A stretch of 64,000 nucleotides of DNA from Streptomyces gossypii (GTDB taxonomy: Bacteria > Actinomycetota > Actinomycetes > Streptomycetales > Streptomycetaceae). The notes under the pieces are model-generated. The model saw only the letters and a program-made list of their open reading frames with translations. It did no database searches and was not told the origin of the DNA. The stretch spans positions 124,001 to 188,000 of the forward strand of contig NZ_JAJAGO010000004.1 of NCBI RefSeq assembly GCF_025165795.1, in the 5' to 3' direction. Of the stretch, positions 16,806-25,009 are shown piece after piece; within the stretch, counting starts at the first letter, position 1; the number at the start of each line of letters is the position of its first letter. Position numbers and translations under genes: made by a program.

Positions 16806-17669
16806 TTGAACATCCGCTCGCTCACACGAGGCGACGGCGCGGTGATCGGAGCAGCCCTTCTGCTGTTCATCGCCTCATTCCTCGATTACTACTCTGCTGA
16901 CTGCGATGGCCCCGATGAGGTCTGCGACGCCATCGAGATGCCCAACGCGTGGGACACGGACGCACTCCAGCTGGTTCTGCCGGCGGTAGTCCTGATCGGC
17001 GTGATCGGTGCCGCTCTCATCGTCCTCGGGCGGCTCCTGCCGGAGCGCCGTGTCGCCGGTCTCACCATTCCCCAGTGGGGCACGGGTCTTGCCGTCGCCA
17101 CCGCGTGGAACGCCCTCTGGTCGCTGTTCCTCATGCCCGACCAGGCCGGCCTCGCCATCGGCTCCATTCTCGCGGTCCTGGCCTCACTCGTCCTCGCGGC
17201 GGGCGCCATCATGTCCGAGGCGGTTCCCGCTCTGAAGGCGCCGCTCCTGCCCTCCGGTGGCGGCATGAACCAGCCGAGCCCGTACGGCGGCCAGCCGCAG
17301 GGCGGCTACGGCTACCCGGGTCAGCCGCAGCCGGGCCAGCCGCAGCCCTACGGCGGTCAGCCCGCCGGGCAGCAGCCTTACGGCGGCCAGCCCCAGCCGG
17401 GCCAGCCCCAGCCGGGCCAGCCGCAGCCGGGCCAGCCGCAGCCCGCTGCTGCCGCACCGGCCGGTGGCGGCGACTTCCAGGCGTTCTGGTTCGCGGTCCC
17501 CGTGGCCCGTCCGCTGTTCGCCGAGGACGGTTCGCCGAACCCGATCGCTGAGCTCGCACCCGGTACCTGGTACCTGGCGGTCGAACAGCGCGGTCACACG
17601 CTGATCGCCCAGACGCAGGACGGCCGTCGTGGCGTGCTGCAGGACAGCTCCGGCATACAGCGCGGCTGA
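16806..17669 (+). CDS. DUF5336-type integral membrane protein with PGQPQ repeats
   Basis: 287 residues. TTG start at 16806 behind AAGGA. Four predicted transmembrane helices at ~12-30, ~55-80, ~95-115 and ~120-140, then a Gly/Pro/Gln/Tyr-rich linker (~155-220) built of PYGGQP and PGQPQ repeats, then a globular tail with FWFAVPVARPLF and GTWYLAVEQRGHTLIAQT. The layout fits the DUF5336 family of actinobacteria. Role unknown; the tail could be a soluble binding module. The strong terminator at 17721-17752 ends the unit. Confidence 0.85.
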   Translation: MNIRSLTRGDGAVIGAALLLFIASFLDYYSADCDGPDEVCDAIEMPNAWDTDALQLVLPAVVLIGVIGAALIVLGRLLPERRVAGLTIPQWGTGLAVATAWNALWSLFLMPDQAGLAIGSILAVLASLVLAAGAIMSEAVPALKAPLLPSGGGMNQPSPYGGQPQGGYGYPGQPQPGQPQPYGGQPAGQQPYGGQPQPGQPQPGQPQPGQPQPAAAAPAGGGDFQAFWFAVPVARPLFAEDGSPNPIAELAPGTWYLAVEQRGHTLIAQTQDGRRGVLQDSSGIQRG

Positions 17670-17720
17670 GTCCGCGCGCCCGAACCGACGCGCACACCGC
17701 GCGCCGCGATCCGGTGGATG

Positions 17721-17752
17721 AAGGCCCCTCTCCCTTGCGGGAGGGGGGCCTT
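17721..17752. terminator. Strong hairpin terminator between convergent genes
   Basis: A 14-bp stem (17721-17734 with 17739-17752, one G-T pair) closed by a TTGC tetraloop, GC-rich, between the convergent 16806-17669 and 17794-18861 genes. There is no long T-run, as is common in Streptomyces; it can act in both directions. Confidence 0.85.
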
Positions 17753-17793
17753 CGCCATGCGGCTGACAGCCGTCAGAAGCCAGAAGCCAGCCG

Positions 17794-18861
17794 TCAGCAG
17801 CAGTCCAGCGCGAGGCCGGGCGGGAGGCCCCCGTCGTCGAAGACGGTGACCGTCGGCTCGTCACCGCCCAGTGCCGCGACTGCCAGCAGCAGCGACGCCG
17901 CCGTCCAGGTCGTCTGCTCACGGGGCCAGACCGCGTCGTCCTCGAAGACGTACCCGGTCCAGTACATCCCGCCCTCGGCCCGCAGACACTGGATCCACTT
18001 CAGGATGTCCAGCGCCCGGTCCGACTCCCCCACCGCCCACAGGGCCAGGGCCAGTTCGGCGCTCTCGCCCCCGGTCACCCAGGGGTTGGGCACGACGCAG
18101 CGCACCCCGAGGCCGGGCACCACGAAGCGGTCCCAGCCCTCTTCCAGACGTTCCTTGGCGGCGGCTCCGCGCACCGCTCCGCCCAGCACCGGGTAGTACC
18201 AGTCCATCGAGTAGCGGCTCTTGTCGAGAAAGCGCTCCGGGTGGTGGCGTACGGCATGCCCGAGACTGCCGACCGCCAGTTCCCAGTCGGGCTGCGGCTC
18301 CTCGCGGTGCTCGGCGAGAGCAAGTGCGCAGCGCAGCGCCTGGTAGACGGAAGAGGAGCCGGTGAGCAGGGCGTCCGGGCAGGCGGTGCCGTCCGGTTCC
18401 CGCTTCCAGCCGATCTGGCCGCCGGGTTGCTGCAGTGCGAGCACGAAGGCGACGGCACGGCGCACCATCGGCCAGGTCTCCTCCAGGAACGCGTCGTCAC
18501 CCGTGGCGAGATAGTGGTGCCAGACGCCGACGGCCGGGTAGGCGCAGAAGTTGCTCTCGCGCGCCAGGTCCGTGGGCCGGGCGGAATCACCGTCGGCGTA
18601 TGCCGCATACCAGGATCCGTCGGGCAGTTGGTGAGCGGCGAGCCAGCGGTAGGCGGCCTCCGCCGCCGCGTGCTCCCCGGCGGTGTCCAGGGCCATCGCG
18701 GCCTCCACGTGGTCCCAGGGATCGAGATGGTGCCCCGTGAACCACGGGATGGCGCCGTCCGGACGCTGCGCCGCCAAGATCCCGGCGACCGTCTCGGTGG
18801 CCTGCTCGGACGTCAGCACACCGGGCAGGACCAGCCGGTCGGTGGGCTGGGGGCTCGTCAC
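17794..18861 (-). CDS. Alpha/alpha-barrel protein (prenyltransferase/squalene-oxidase-like)
   Basis: 355 residues with repeated helical-hairpin motifs (AAQRPDGAIPWFTGHHLDPW, LAAHQLPDGSWYAAYAD, LQQPGGQIGW, YWTGYVFEDDAVWP). These mark an (alpha/alpha)6 toroid of the prenyltransferase/squalene-oxidase superfamily. The DxDD or DDxxD motifs of cyclases are not evident, so a glycan- or lipid-processing role fits as well. GTG 18861 overlaps the methyltransferase stop by 4 bp. Last gene of a GT4-methyltransferase-toroid operon. Confidence 0.85.
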   Translation of the reverse strand: MTSPQPTDRLVLPGVLTSEQATETVAGILAAQRPDGAIPWFTGHHLDPWDHVEAAMALDTAGEHAAAEAAYRWLAAHQLPDGSWYAAYADGDSARPTDLARESNFCAYPAVGVWHHYLATGDDAFLEETWPMVRRAVAFVLALQQPGGQIGWKREPDGTACPDALLTGSSSVYQALRCALALAEHREEPQPDWELAVGSLGHAVRHHPERFLDKSRYSMDWYYPVLGGAVRGAAAKERLEEGWDRFVVPGLGVRCVVPNPWVTGGESAELALALWAVGESDRALDILKWIQCLRAEGGMYWTGYVFEDDAVWPREQTTWTAASLLLAVAALGGDEPTVTVFDDGGLPPGLALDCC

Positions 18862-19673
18862 GCGGGACCCTGCGGCACGGCGGCGGGCAGTCCCGACTGG
18901 CGCGCCTGTTGCGGCTGTTGCGGCTGCTGCTGCCGACGCAACTCGTACGAACCGTGCGGCTGCCGGGGCTTCGTCGCGTACGCCACGAAGCTCTTGCCGA
19001 TCAGCGGGTCGAGTGCCCGCTCGGCGAGGCGGGTGGCGAGGGGCTTCTTCATGATGTCCCAGACCAGCAGCTTGTGATACGCGCGCACCGGCAGCGCCTT
19101 GTCGTTGTCGACACCGACGGCGCACTTGATCCACCAGTACGGTGAGTGCAGCCCGTGCGCGTGGTGCGTTCCGTACGGACGCAGCCCCGCCTCCCGGATG
19201 CGCTCCAGGAGTTCGTGGCCACGGTAGATGCGGATATGGCCGCCCTCGACCTCGTGGTACGCGTCGCTGAGCGCCCAGCAGACCTTCTCCGGCCCGTAGC
19301 GGGGCACGGTGACCGCGATCCGCCCGCCGGGGCGCAGCACCCGTACCATTTCGGCCAGTACACCCTTGTCGTCGTGGATGTGCTCCATCACCTCAGAGAT
19401 GATCACGACGTCGAAGCTGTCGTCGGGGAAGGGCAGCGCGAGGGCGTCCCCCTCCATCGCCGTGGCCGCGGCACCAGCCGGTGCCTCTCCGGCCTCCTCC
19501 ATCGCGGCGAACCACTTCGCGACCTCGCGGATTTCCTCCGCGTTCCGGTCGAGCGCGATGACGCGCGCACCGCGCCGGTAGCACTCGAAGGCGTGCCGCC
19601 CGGCGCCGCACCCCAGGTCGAGGACACGATCTCCGGGGGCGAGCGGGAAGCGGGAGAAATCGACGGTCAGCAC
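18858..19673 (-). CDS. Class I SAM-dependent methyltransferase
   Basis: 271 residues. Motif I is GDRVLDLGCGAGRHAFE, motif II/III covers ARVIALDRN, and SFDVVIISEVMEHIHDD is the post-I acidic strand, as in ubiquinone/menaquinone-type Methyltransf_11 enzymes. Start GTG 19673 has GAAGG eight bases upstream. The C-terminus (~235-271) is a Gln/Pro-rich tail. It sits between a glycosyltransferase and an alpha/alpha-barrel gene, so a glycolipid or polysaccharide substrate is likely (inference). Confidence 0.92.
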   Translation of the reverse strand: MLTVDFSRFPLAPGDRVLDLGCGAGRHAFECYRRGARVIALDRNAEEIREVAKWFAAMEEAGEAPAGAAATAMEGDALALPFPDDSFDVVIISEVMEHIHDDKGVLAEMVRVLRPGGRIAVTVPRYGPEKVCWALSDAYHEVEGGHIRIYRGHELLERIREAGLRPYGTHHAHGLHSPYWWIKCAVGVDNDKALPVRAYHKLLVWDIMKKPLATRLAERALDPLIGKSFVAYATKPRQPHGSYELRRQQQPQQPQQARQSGLPAAVPQGPA

Positions 19674-19752
19674 GTGGTCTGCCTTCTCTGTCGGCTGGCG
19701 ACGGTTCGTTGCGGTGGTGGCGGGCGGGCGGGGGCGGCGGGCCGCCGTGGCG

Positions 19753-21366
19753 TCAGCCGCCCGCCCCCGGCGGCTCGTCCCGCCCTGCGGACGCCTGCGC
19801 GGCGGCGGCCACTTCCGATGAAACGGCCGGCGCGGTCTGCGCGTGCCGCGCCAGTGGCCGTACGGGGTCGGACGCCGGACCCGTCCCCACCGAACCGACA
19901 GCGCACGCCTGCCGCTCGGCGGCACCCGCCTCCGACGGCACGTTCGGCACATCGCGCGCCGGGGACAGCGCGTCGTCCGGGTCCGGACCCGCCGCGGACG
20001 TCCGCCGTCCGGCAGCGGCGCGCACGGGCGCGGGGTGCGCAGGCCCGGACGCGGACGCGGCGATCGCGGCGCGGTACCGCTCGACCGTGCCGCGGGCCGC
20101 CGCCTCCCAGGTGAAACGGTGCAGCACCCGCTCCCGCCCGGCAGCCCCCAGCCGCTCCCGCAGTTCACGGTCGCCGAGAAGGCGGCCGAGCGCGGCGGCG
20201 AGCGCGCCCGAGTCGCCGGGCGGTACCGCCAGACAGGTTTCGCCGTCCGTGCCCGCGACCTCGGGAATGGCCCCGCCGGTCGTGGCGACCAGCGGCGTCC
20301 CGGTGGCCATGGCTTCGGCGGCGGGCAGCGAGAACCCCTCGTAGAGCGAGGGCACGCAGGCGATCTGAGCACTGCGCACCAACCGGACCAGTTCCGGATC
20401 GCTGATGCCCTTGACGAACTCGACGGCGCCCGTCAGCCCGTACTCCTCGATGGCCGCGGCCACCGGCCCCTCCTCAGACCGCTTGCCGACCACGACCAGA
20501 TGCGCCTCGGGCCGTTCCACGCGCACCTTGGCCAGCGCCTCCACGAGATGGACGAGGCCCTTGAGCGGGACGTCGGCGCTGGAGGTGGTCACGATCCGGC
20601 CGGGCACCTCGGCGACCGCCGGGTCCGGGGAGAAGAGCCGCGCGTCGGCACCGATATGGACCACGTCGATACGGTCCGGGCGTACCCCGAGGTGCTCGAC
20701 GATCTCGCGCCGTGAGGTGCCGGAGACGGTCAGCACGGAGGGCAGCCGCCGGGCGACCCGCCGCTGCATCCGGGTGAAGCCGTACCAGCGGCGGACGGAG
20801 GCGCGGCGGCGGCGCCCCTCGGCCGCGTCCAGCTCCAGCCGGCGGTCCACGGTGATCGGGTGATGGATGGTGGTGACCAGCGGGAAGCCGGAGCGCGGCA
20901 GGCCCAGCAGGCCGTAGCCGAGGGTCTGGTTGTCGTGCACGACGTCGAAATCAGCACGCCGCCCGGCCAGGTGGCGCCGGGCGCGCAGCGAGAAGGTCAG
21001 CGGCTCGGGGAACCCCCCGGTCCACATGGTGCCGACCTCCAGGAGGTCGATCCAGTCGCGGTACTCGCCCGGCCGCGGGGTCCGGAAGGGGTCGGGCTGC
21101 CGGTAGAGGTCCAGGCTGGGCAGTTCGGTGAGCGTGACGCCCTCGTCCAGCACGGGGTAGGGCTGTGCACCGATCACCTCGACGGAGTGCCCGAGCCGGG
21201 CCAGCTCGCGGGACAGATGCCGCACATAGACGCCCTGCCCGCCGCAGAACGGATTGCCCTTGTACGACAGCAGCGCGATGCGCAGCGGCCGCTGTCCGTC
21301 CACGTCGCGGCTCGTCGGCCTCGGCTGGGGGCCGGACTCTGCGTCCCGTACGGCCTCTGCGGTCAC
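19753..21366 (-). CDS. GT4-family glycosyltransferase
   Basis: 537 residues with a GT-B fold. The N-terminal domain begins RIALLSYKGNPFCGGQGVYV (the nucleotide-sugar Gly loop) and the C-terminal domain carries the GT4 signature PSLYEGFSLPAAEAMATGTP with the catalytic Glu of the E-x7-E motif. A ~100-residue Ala/Pro/Gly-rich tail is dispensable-looking. It probably transfers a sugar from an NDP donor onto a lipid or glycan at the inner face of the membrane. GTG 21366 follows AAGGGGG. First gene of the operon; a KstR-type box lies 55 bp upstream. Confidence 0.92.
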   Translation of the reverse strand: MTAEAVRDAESGPQPRPTSRDVDGQRPLRIALLSYKGNPFCGGQGVYVRHLSRELARLGHSVEVIGAQPYPVLDEGVTLTELPSLDLYRQPDPFRTPRPGEYRDWIDLLEVGTMWTGGFPEPLTFSLRARRHLAGRRADFDVVHDNQTLGYGLLGLPRSGFPLVTTIHHPITVDRRLELDAAEGRRRRASVRRWYGFTRMQRRVARRLPSVLTVSGTSRREIVEHLGVRPDRIDVVHIGADARLFSPDPAVAEVPGRIVTTSSADVPLKGLVHLVEALAKVRVERPEAHLVVVGKRSEEGPVAAAIEEYGLTGAVEFVKGISDPELVRLVRSAQIACVPSLYEGFSLPAAEAMATGTPLVATTGGAIPEVAGTDGETCLAVPPGDSGALAAALGRLLGDRELRERLGAAGRERVLHRFTWEAAARGTVERYRAAIAASASGPAHPAPVRAAAGRRTSAAGPDPDDALSPARDVPNVPSEAGAAERQACAVGSVGTGPASDPVRPLARHAQTAPAVSSEVAAAAQASAGRDEPPGAGG

Positions 21367-21420
21367 TCGCGGCCCCCTTCTTCACTGCACTTCGCCGGAG
21401 CGTAGCCGCTGGCGCTAATC

Positions 21421-21434
21421 TAGAACAAGTTTCA
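21421..21434. promoter_or_regulatory. KstR-type operator, TAGAACAAGTTTCA
   Basis: Matches the mycobacterial KstR consensus TNNAACNNGTTNNA at every fixed position. It lies between the GT4 gene (start 21366) and the KstR-like TetR gene (start 21590), in locally AT-rich DNA. Consensus recalled from the KstR literature; binding here is inferred. Confidence 0.75.
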
Positions 21435-21589
21435 GGATTGCCATCCTGCCGCCTGCTGAGCCACGAATCTACCGGCCGGTCACATCTGCGGACGTACCGG
21501 AGCGGGTGATTCGCGCCACCCGTCGCCGCCTGCGAGGATGCACCGATCCGGTAGCGCGGGCCAGCCGCCGGGGAACGGGGAGGGGACCG

Positions 21590-22213
21590 ATGGCGACACA
21601 CGCCGAACCGCCGTCCTCGCCGCCGCTGACCGTGCGCCAGGAGGCCAGACGGCGCCGCATCCTGGACGCCAGCACGGAACTGGCCAGGCGCGGCGGCTTC
21701 GACGCGGTGCAGATGCGCGAGGTGGCCGAGCTCTCGCAGGTCGCCCTGGGCACGCTCTACCGCTACTTTCCTTCCAAGGTCCATCTGCTCGTCGCCACCA
21801 TGCACGACCAGCTCCAGCGGATGCACGAGGACCTGCACCGGCACCCGCCGTCCCAGCCCGATCCGTCCGCCCGCGTCGCCGGAACCCTGATGCGCGCCTT
21901 CCGTGCCATGCGCCGCGACCACCACCTCGCGGACGCGATGGTGCGGGCGCTGACCTTCGCGGACAGCTCGGTCAGCGCCGAGGTCGACGCGGTCTCCCGG
22001 CTGACGACCACGATCATCCTCGACGCGATGGGGCCGGATTCCGCACCCACCGCCCGTCAACTCTCCGCCGTCCGGGTCATCGAGCACACCTGGCACGCCG
22101 CGCTGATCACCTGGCTCTCCGGCCGCGCCTCGATCGCACAGGTCCAGATCGACATCGAAACGGTCTGCACCCTCCTCACCACCCCGAAACGCGGCCCCCG
22201 CAGCGGAGCCTAA
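21590..22213 (+). CDS. KstR-like TetR regulator
   Basis: 207 residues. The sequence LTVRQEARRRRILDASTELA, then GGFDAVQMREVAELSQVALGT leading into LYRYFPSK, is very close to mycobacterial KstR, the cholesterol/lipid-catabolism repressor whose ligand is a steroid-CoA. The C-terminal half (RVIEHTWHAALITWLSGRAS) is equally KstR-like. ATG 21590 has AGGGGA upstream. It is divergent from the GT4/methyltransferase/toroid operon. In Streptomyces the regulated lipid is not known to me; whether it binds an acyl-CoA or sterol-CoA is open. Confidence 0.88.
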   Translation: MATHAEPPSSPPLTVRQEARRRRILDASTELARRGGFDAVQMREVAELSQVALGTLYRYFPSKVHLLVATMHDQLQRMHEDLHRHPPSQPDPSARVAGTLMRAFRAMRRDHHLADAMVRALTFADSSVSAEVDAVSRLTTTIILDAMGPDSAPTARQLSAVRVIEHTWHAALITWLSGRASIAQVQIDIETVCTLLTTPKRGPRSGA

Positions 22214-22579
22214 GCCTCGGGCACGCGCCCAGGGCGGTGCCGGACGAAGTCCGGGCACCTGCCTCTGGGCTCCGGAGCAGAGCCGGGGTCCCATCGGCCC
22301 GGGACCCAAGGCCGGAGACCGGGGACACCGGGCGGGATCCGGGGCGAAGCCCCAGCTTCGGCAAGGGGCAGCCCAGGGGCAAAACCCGCCACAGGCACCA
22401 GCGGGCGGGCGGAGCCCGAGCACCAGAGGTCCGGAGCCAGCGCAGGGATCCGAGCCGGGCCAAGGACCCAGGGCCGCAGGCCGGAACACCAGGCGGGATC
22501 CGGGGCGAAGCCCCAGCTTCGGCAAGGGGCAGCCCAGGGGCAAAACCCGCCACAGGCACCAGCGGCGGGCGGCCAGAAC
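22214..22579. repeat. Non-coding spacer with 74-bp perfect direct repeat
   Basis: The 366-bp gap between the convergent KstR-like gene and pxpC holds no gene. Bases 22331-22404 are repeated exactly at 22492-22565 (offset 161 bp). Sequence upstream of each copy is a degraded continuation (GGGATCCGAGCC-like and GGACCCA-like blocks), so the true unit is ~161 bp. Each copy contains the GGGGCGAAGCCCC hairpin frequent in Streptomyces intergenic repeats. Both copies could form terminators. Confidence 0.85.
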
Positions 22580-23443
22580 CTAGCGGACCGCCCAGAAGCG
22601 CACCGCCGTGCCGGGCGGCGCCTGCCCCGCACCCGCCAGCGCTTCCTCCGGCACCACCCCGATCACCGGATAGCCCCCCGTCACCGGGTGGTCGGCGAGG
22701 AAGAGGACGGGCCGCCCCTCCGGCGGTACCTGAAGCGCACCGAGTGCCATGCCTTCGCTGGGCAGTTCACCCTCGCGTGCGCGTTCGAGCGGCGGCCCTT
22801 CCAGCCGGAGTCCGATGCGGTTGCTCGCGGAGGCCACCCGGTAGGTGCCGGTGATCAGGGTCCGGTGCGCCGCGGCGGTGAACCAGTCGGCGCGTGGCCC
22901 GTAGACGACCGGGAGCACGAGTTCGCCGGGCGGTGCCTGCCAGTGCGCGGCACTGGCGGGTGCGGGCGGGGCGGACGGCGGTGTGCCGAGGTGCAGCAGG
23001 GTGCCGTCGCGGAGCGGCTCGGGACCGAGCCCTGTGAGCAGGTCGGTGGCGCGGCTGCCGAGCACGGGTGTCACGTCCACGCCGCCTTCGAAGGCGAGGT
23101 AGCCGCGTAGCCCGTGGGTGACGGTGCCGGTCGCCAGCACGGCACCGGCGGGCAGGCGTACGGGCGTTCCCCAGGCGGCGGGCCGTCCGTCCACGGTGAC
23201 CGGGCAGGGCGCACCGGTGACTACGGCCGTGGTCGGGCGCAGTGCGCGGACGGTGCAGCCGGTGAGCGTGGTCTCCAGGGTGGCGGCCTCTGGCGGGTTG
23301 CCGAGCAGCCGGTTGGCCAGCCGGTGCGCGGGCTCGTCCAGGGCGCCGGAGCGGGGTGCGCCGAGATGCGCGTGCCCGGGGCGGCCCAGATCCTGCACGG
23401 TGGTGAGCGCGCCCGCCCGTACGATCTCCAGCGCGGCGGTCAC
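22580..23443 (-). CDS. pxpC: 5-oxoprolinase subunit PxpC (KipA/biotin-dependent carboxyltransferase-like)
   Basis: 287 residues. Diagnostic stretches are GALTTVQDLGRPGHAHLGAP, RLANRLLGNPPEAATLE, GAPCPVTVDG, ASNRIGLRLEGPPL and the final PVIGVVPEEAL. PxpC works with PxpA and PxpB to hydrolyse 5-oxo-L-proline to glutamate with ATP in the cytosol. GTG 23443 overlaps the pxpB stop by 4 bp. Last gene of pxpA-pxpB-pxpC. Confidence 0.95.
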   Translation of the reverse strand: MTAALEIVRAGALTTVQDLGRPGHAHLGAPRSGALDEPAHRLANRLLGNPPEAATLETTLTGCTVRALRPTTAVVTGAPCPVTVDGRPAAWGTPVRLPAGAVLATGTVTHGLRGYLAFEGGVDVTPVLGSRATDLLTGLGPEPLRDGTLLHLGTPPSAPPAPASAAHWQAPPGELVLPVVYGPRADWFTAAAHRTLITGTYRVASASNRIGLRLEGPPLERAREGELPSEGMALGALQVPPEGRPVLFLADHPVTGGYPVIGVVPEEALAGAGQAPPGTAVRFWAVR

Positions 23444-24132
23444 CGCGTCTCCTCCGGTACGAAGCGGACGTGGGTCCCTGGCGTCAGGAGTGCGGCCGGG
23501 GTGCGTTCCGGGTCCCACAGGACGGTGTGGGGGGCGGTGCCGATCAGCTGCCAGCCGCCGGGTGAGGCACGCGGGTAGACGCCTGTGTACGCGCCGGCCA
23601 GCGCCACCGCGCCTGCCGGGACGCGGGTGCGCGGGCTGGCGCGGCGCGGTACGTGGTATTCCTCGGGCAGTCCGGTGAGATAGCCGAAGCCGGGCGCGAA
23701 TCCGCAGAAGGCGACTCGGAATTCGGTGGCCGCGTGCATCCGTACGACCTCGTCCGGCGGGACCCGCCACAGCTTGGCGACCTGCTCCAGGTCCGGACCG
23801 TCGTAGCGGACGGCGATCTCGAGGGTCGCGTCCTGTCCCGGTGTCAGTGGCGGTATGGCCCACTCCGGCAGTCGGGCCGCCAGCCGGGCGGGTTCGGCCA
23901 GCCCTTCGAGCAGTACGGTTCGGGCGCCGGGGACTATTTCGCGTGTGGCGGGCAGTTCGCCCGCAGTGCGGCGGCGCAGCAGTTCGGCGTGGAACGCCTC
24001 GGCGGCCTCGGCGGTGGGGAGTTCGACGAGCAGTCCGTGCCGCCCCACCGGCAGGACGCGGAGGCCGTGCTCCTCCTCACCGGTCGCTCGGGCACCGGTC
24101 ATGCGGGCACCGGTCATGCGGGCACCGGTCAT
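23440..24132 (-). CDS. pxpB: 5-oxoprolinase subunit PxpB (KipI-like)
   Basis: 230 residues from ATG 24132, which overlaps the pxpA stop (ATGA). Family motifs: EIAVRYDGPDLEQVAKLWRV, FCGFAPGFGYLTGLP, RTRVPAGAVALAGAYTGVYP and SPGGWQLIG. The first 15 codons are three exact copies of a 15-bp repeat encoding MTGAR, plus a decayed fourth (ATG lost). ATGs at 24132, 24117 and 24102 are therefore equivalent in-frame starts. The conserved protein begins after the repeats. Confidence 0.94.
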   Translation of the reverse strand: MTGARMTGARMTGARATGEEEHGLRVLPVGRHGLLVELPTAEAAEAFHAELLRRRTAGELPATREIVPGARTVLLEGLAEPARLAARLPEWAIPPLTPGQDATLEIAVRYDGPDLEQVAKLWRVPPDEVVRMHAATEFRVAFCGFAPGFGYLTGLPEEYHVPRRASPRTRVPAGAVALAGAYTGVYPRASPGGWQLIGTAPHTVLWDPERTPAALLTPGTHVRFVPEETR

Positions 24133-24890
24133 GCGAAAGCCCGGAGCGTGACTCCGGCCGCCGTCAGCTCCTCCCGTACGAGACGGGCGAGCCGCGCCGC
24201 CCCGGGGGTGTCCCCGTGCAGGCACAGCGAGCGGGCGCGCAGGGTGAGCTGCTGCCCGTCGGCCGCCGTCACCCGGCTGTCGCGGGCGATTCCGACGGCA
24301 CGCTTGACGACCTCGGCGGGCTCGGTGACCACGGCGCCGGGCTCGGAGCGCGGCACCAGGTTGCCGTCGGGCCGGTAGCCCCGGTCGGCGAACGCCTCTT
24401 CCACGATGGACAGCCCGGCCGCCGAGGCGGCTGCGTGCAGGGCGGAGCCGGGGAGGCCGAGGACCGGCAGCGGCGTACCGGACAGGCGTACGCCCGCCAC
24501 GACGGCGGCGGCCTGCTCGGCGTCGCGCGCGGTGCGGTGGTAGAGCGCGCCGTGCGGTTTGACATAGCTGACCGTGGCTCCGGCCGCGCGTGCGAAGATT
24601 TCCAACGCGCCGATCTGGTAGGCGACTTCGGCTGCCAGCTCACCGGCCGGGACGTCCATGGCGCGGCGCCCGAAGCCTGCCAGGTCACGGTAGGAGACCT
24701 GAGCACCGATCCGCACACCGGCGGCGGCTGCCTGCTCGCAGACGCGTCGCATCGTGGCCGGGTCGCCGGCGTGGAAGCCGCAGGCGATATTGGCGCTGGT
24801 GACCGAGGCCAGCAGCGCCTCGTCATCGGTCAGTTCCCAGCGGCCGAAGCCTTCACCGAGGTCCGCGTTGAGGTCAATCACCTCACCCAA
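24129..24890 (-). CDS. pxpA: 5-oxoprolinase subunit PxpA (LamB/YcsF family)
   Basis: 253 residues if TTG 24890 is used; GTG 24881 (reading VIDLNADLGEGFGRW) is nearer the family start and equally possible. Motifs: DLNADLGEGFG, TSANIACGFHAGDP, VSYRDLAGFGRR, YVKPHGALYH and LCLHGDTPGA. It is the TIM-barrel subunit that phosphorylates/opens 5-oxoproline with PxpBC. First gene of the operon; the GntR-type palindrome at 24899-24911 overlaps the start region. Confidence 0.94.
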   Translation of the reverse strand: MGEVIDLNADLGEGFGRWELTDDEALLASVTSANIACGFHAGDPATMRRVCEQAAAAGVRIGAQVSYRDLAGFGRRAMDVPAGELAAEVAYQIGALEIFARAAGATVSYVKPHGALYHRTARDAEQAAAVVAGVRLSGTPLPVLGLPGSALHAAASAAGLSIVEEAFADRGYRPDGNLVPRSEPGAVVTEPAEVVKRAVGIARDSRVTAADGQQLTLRARSLCLHGDTPGAARLARLVREELTAAGVTLRAFA

Positions 24891-24898
24891 GCTATGGG

Positions 24899-24911
24899 AT
24901 TGTTCAACAAT
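24899..24911. promoter_or_regulatory. GntR-type operator ATTGTTCAACAAT upstream of pxpA
   Basis: A perfect 13-bp palindrome just upstream of pxpA, in the divergent region shared with the GntR gene (start 25010). A near copy precedes the DUF969 gene at 25931-25943. Position and recurrence point to the 25010-25714 regulator. Confidence 0.8.
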
Positions 24912-25009
24912 TTGGCAAGAGGCTTGTTGTTACGTTCCGCTTTCTCCGCTTGACTGGATCACTGGATCAGCATCCGCCCTGGGCCGCCCGAACAACTCAG
25001 AGAGGCACC

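Noticed and set aside
17281..17460. Repeats in DNA as possible CRISPR or minisatellite
   Set aside because: They encode PGQPQ repeats of the DUF5336 protein.
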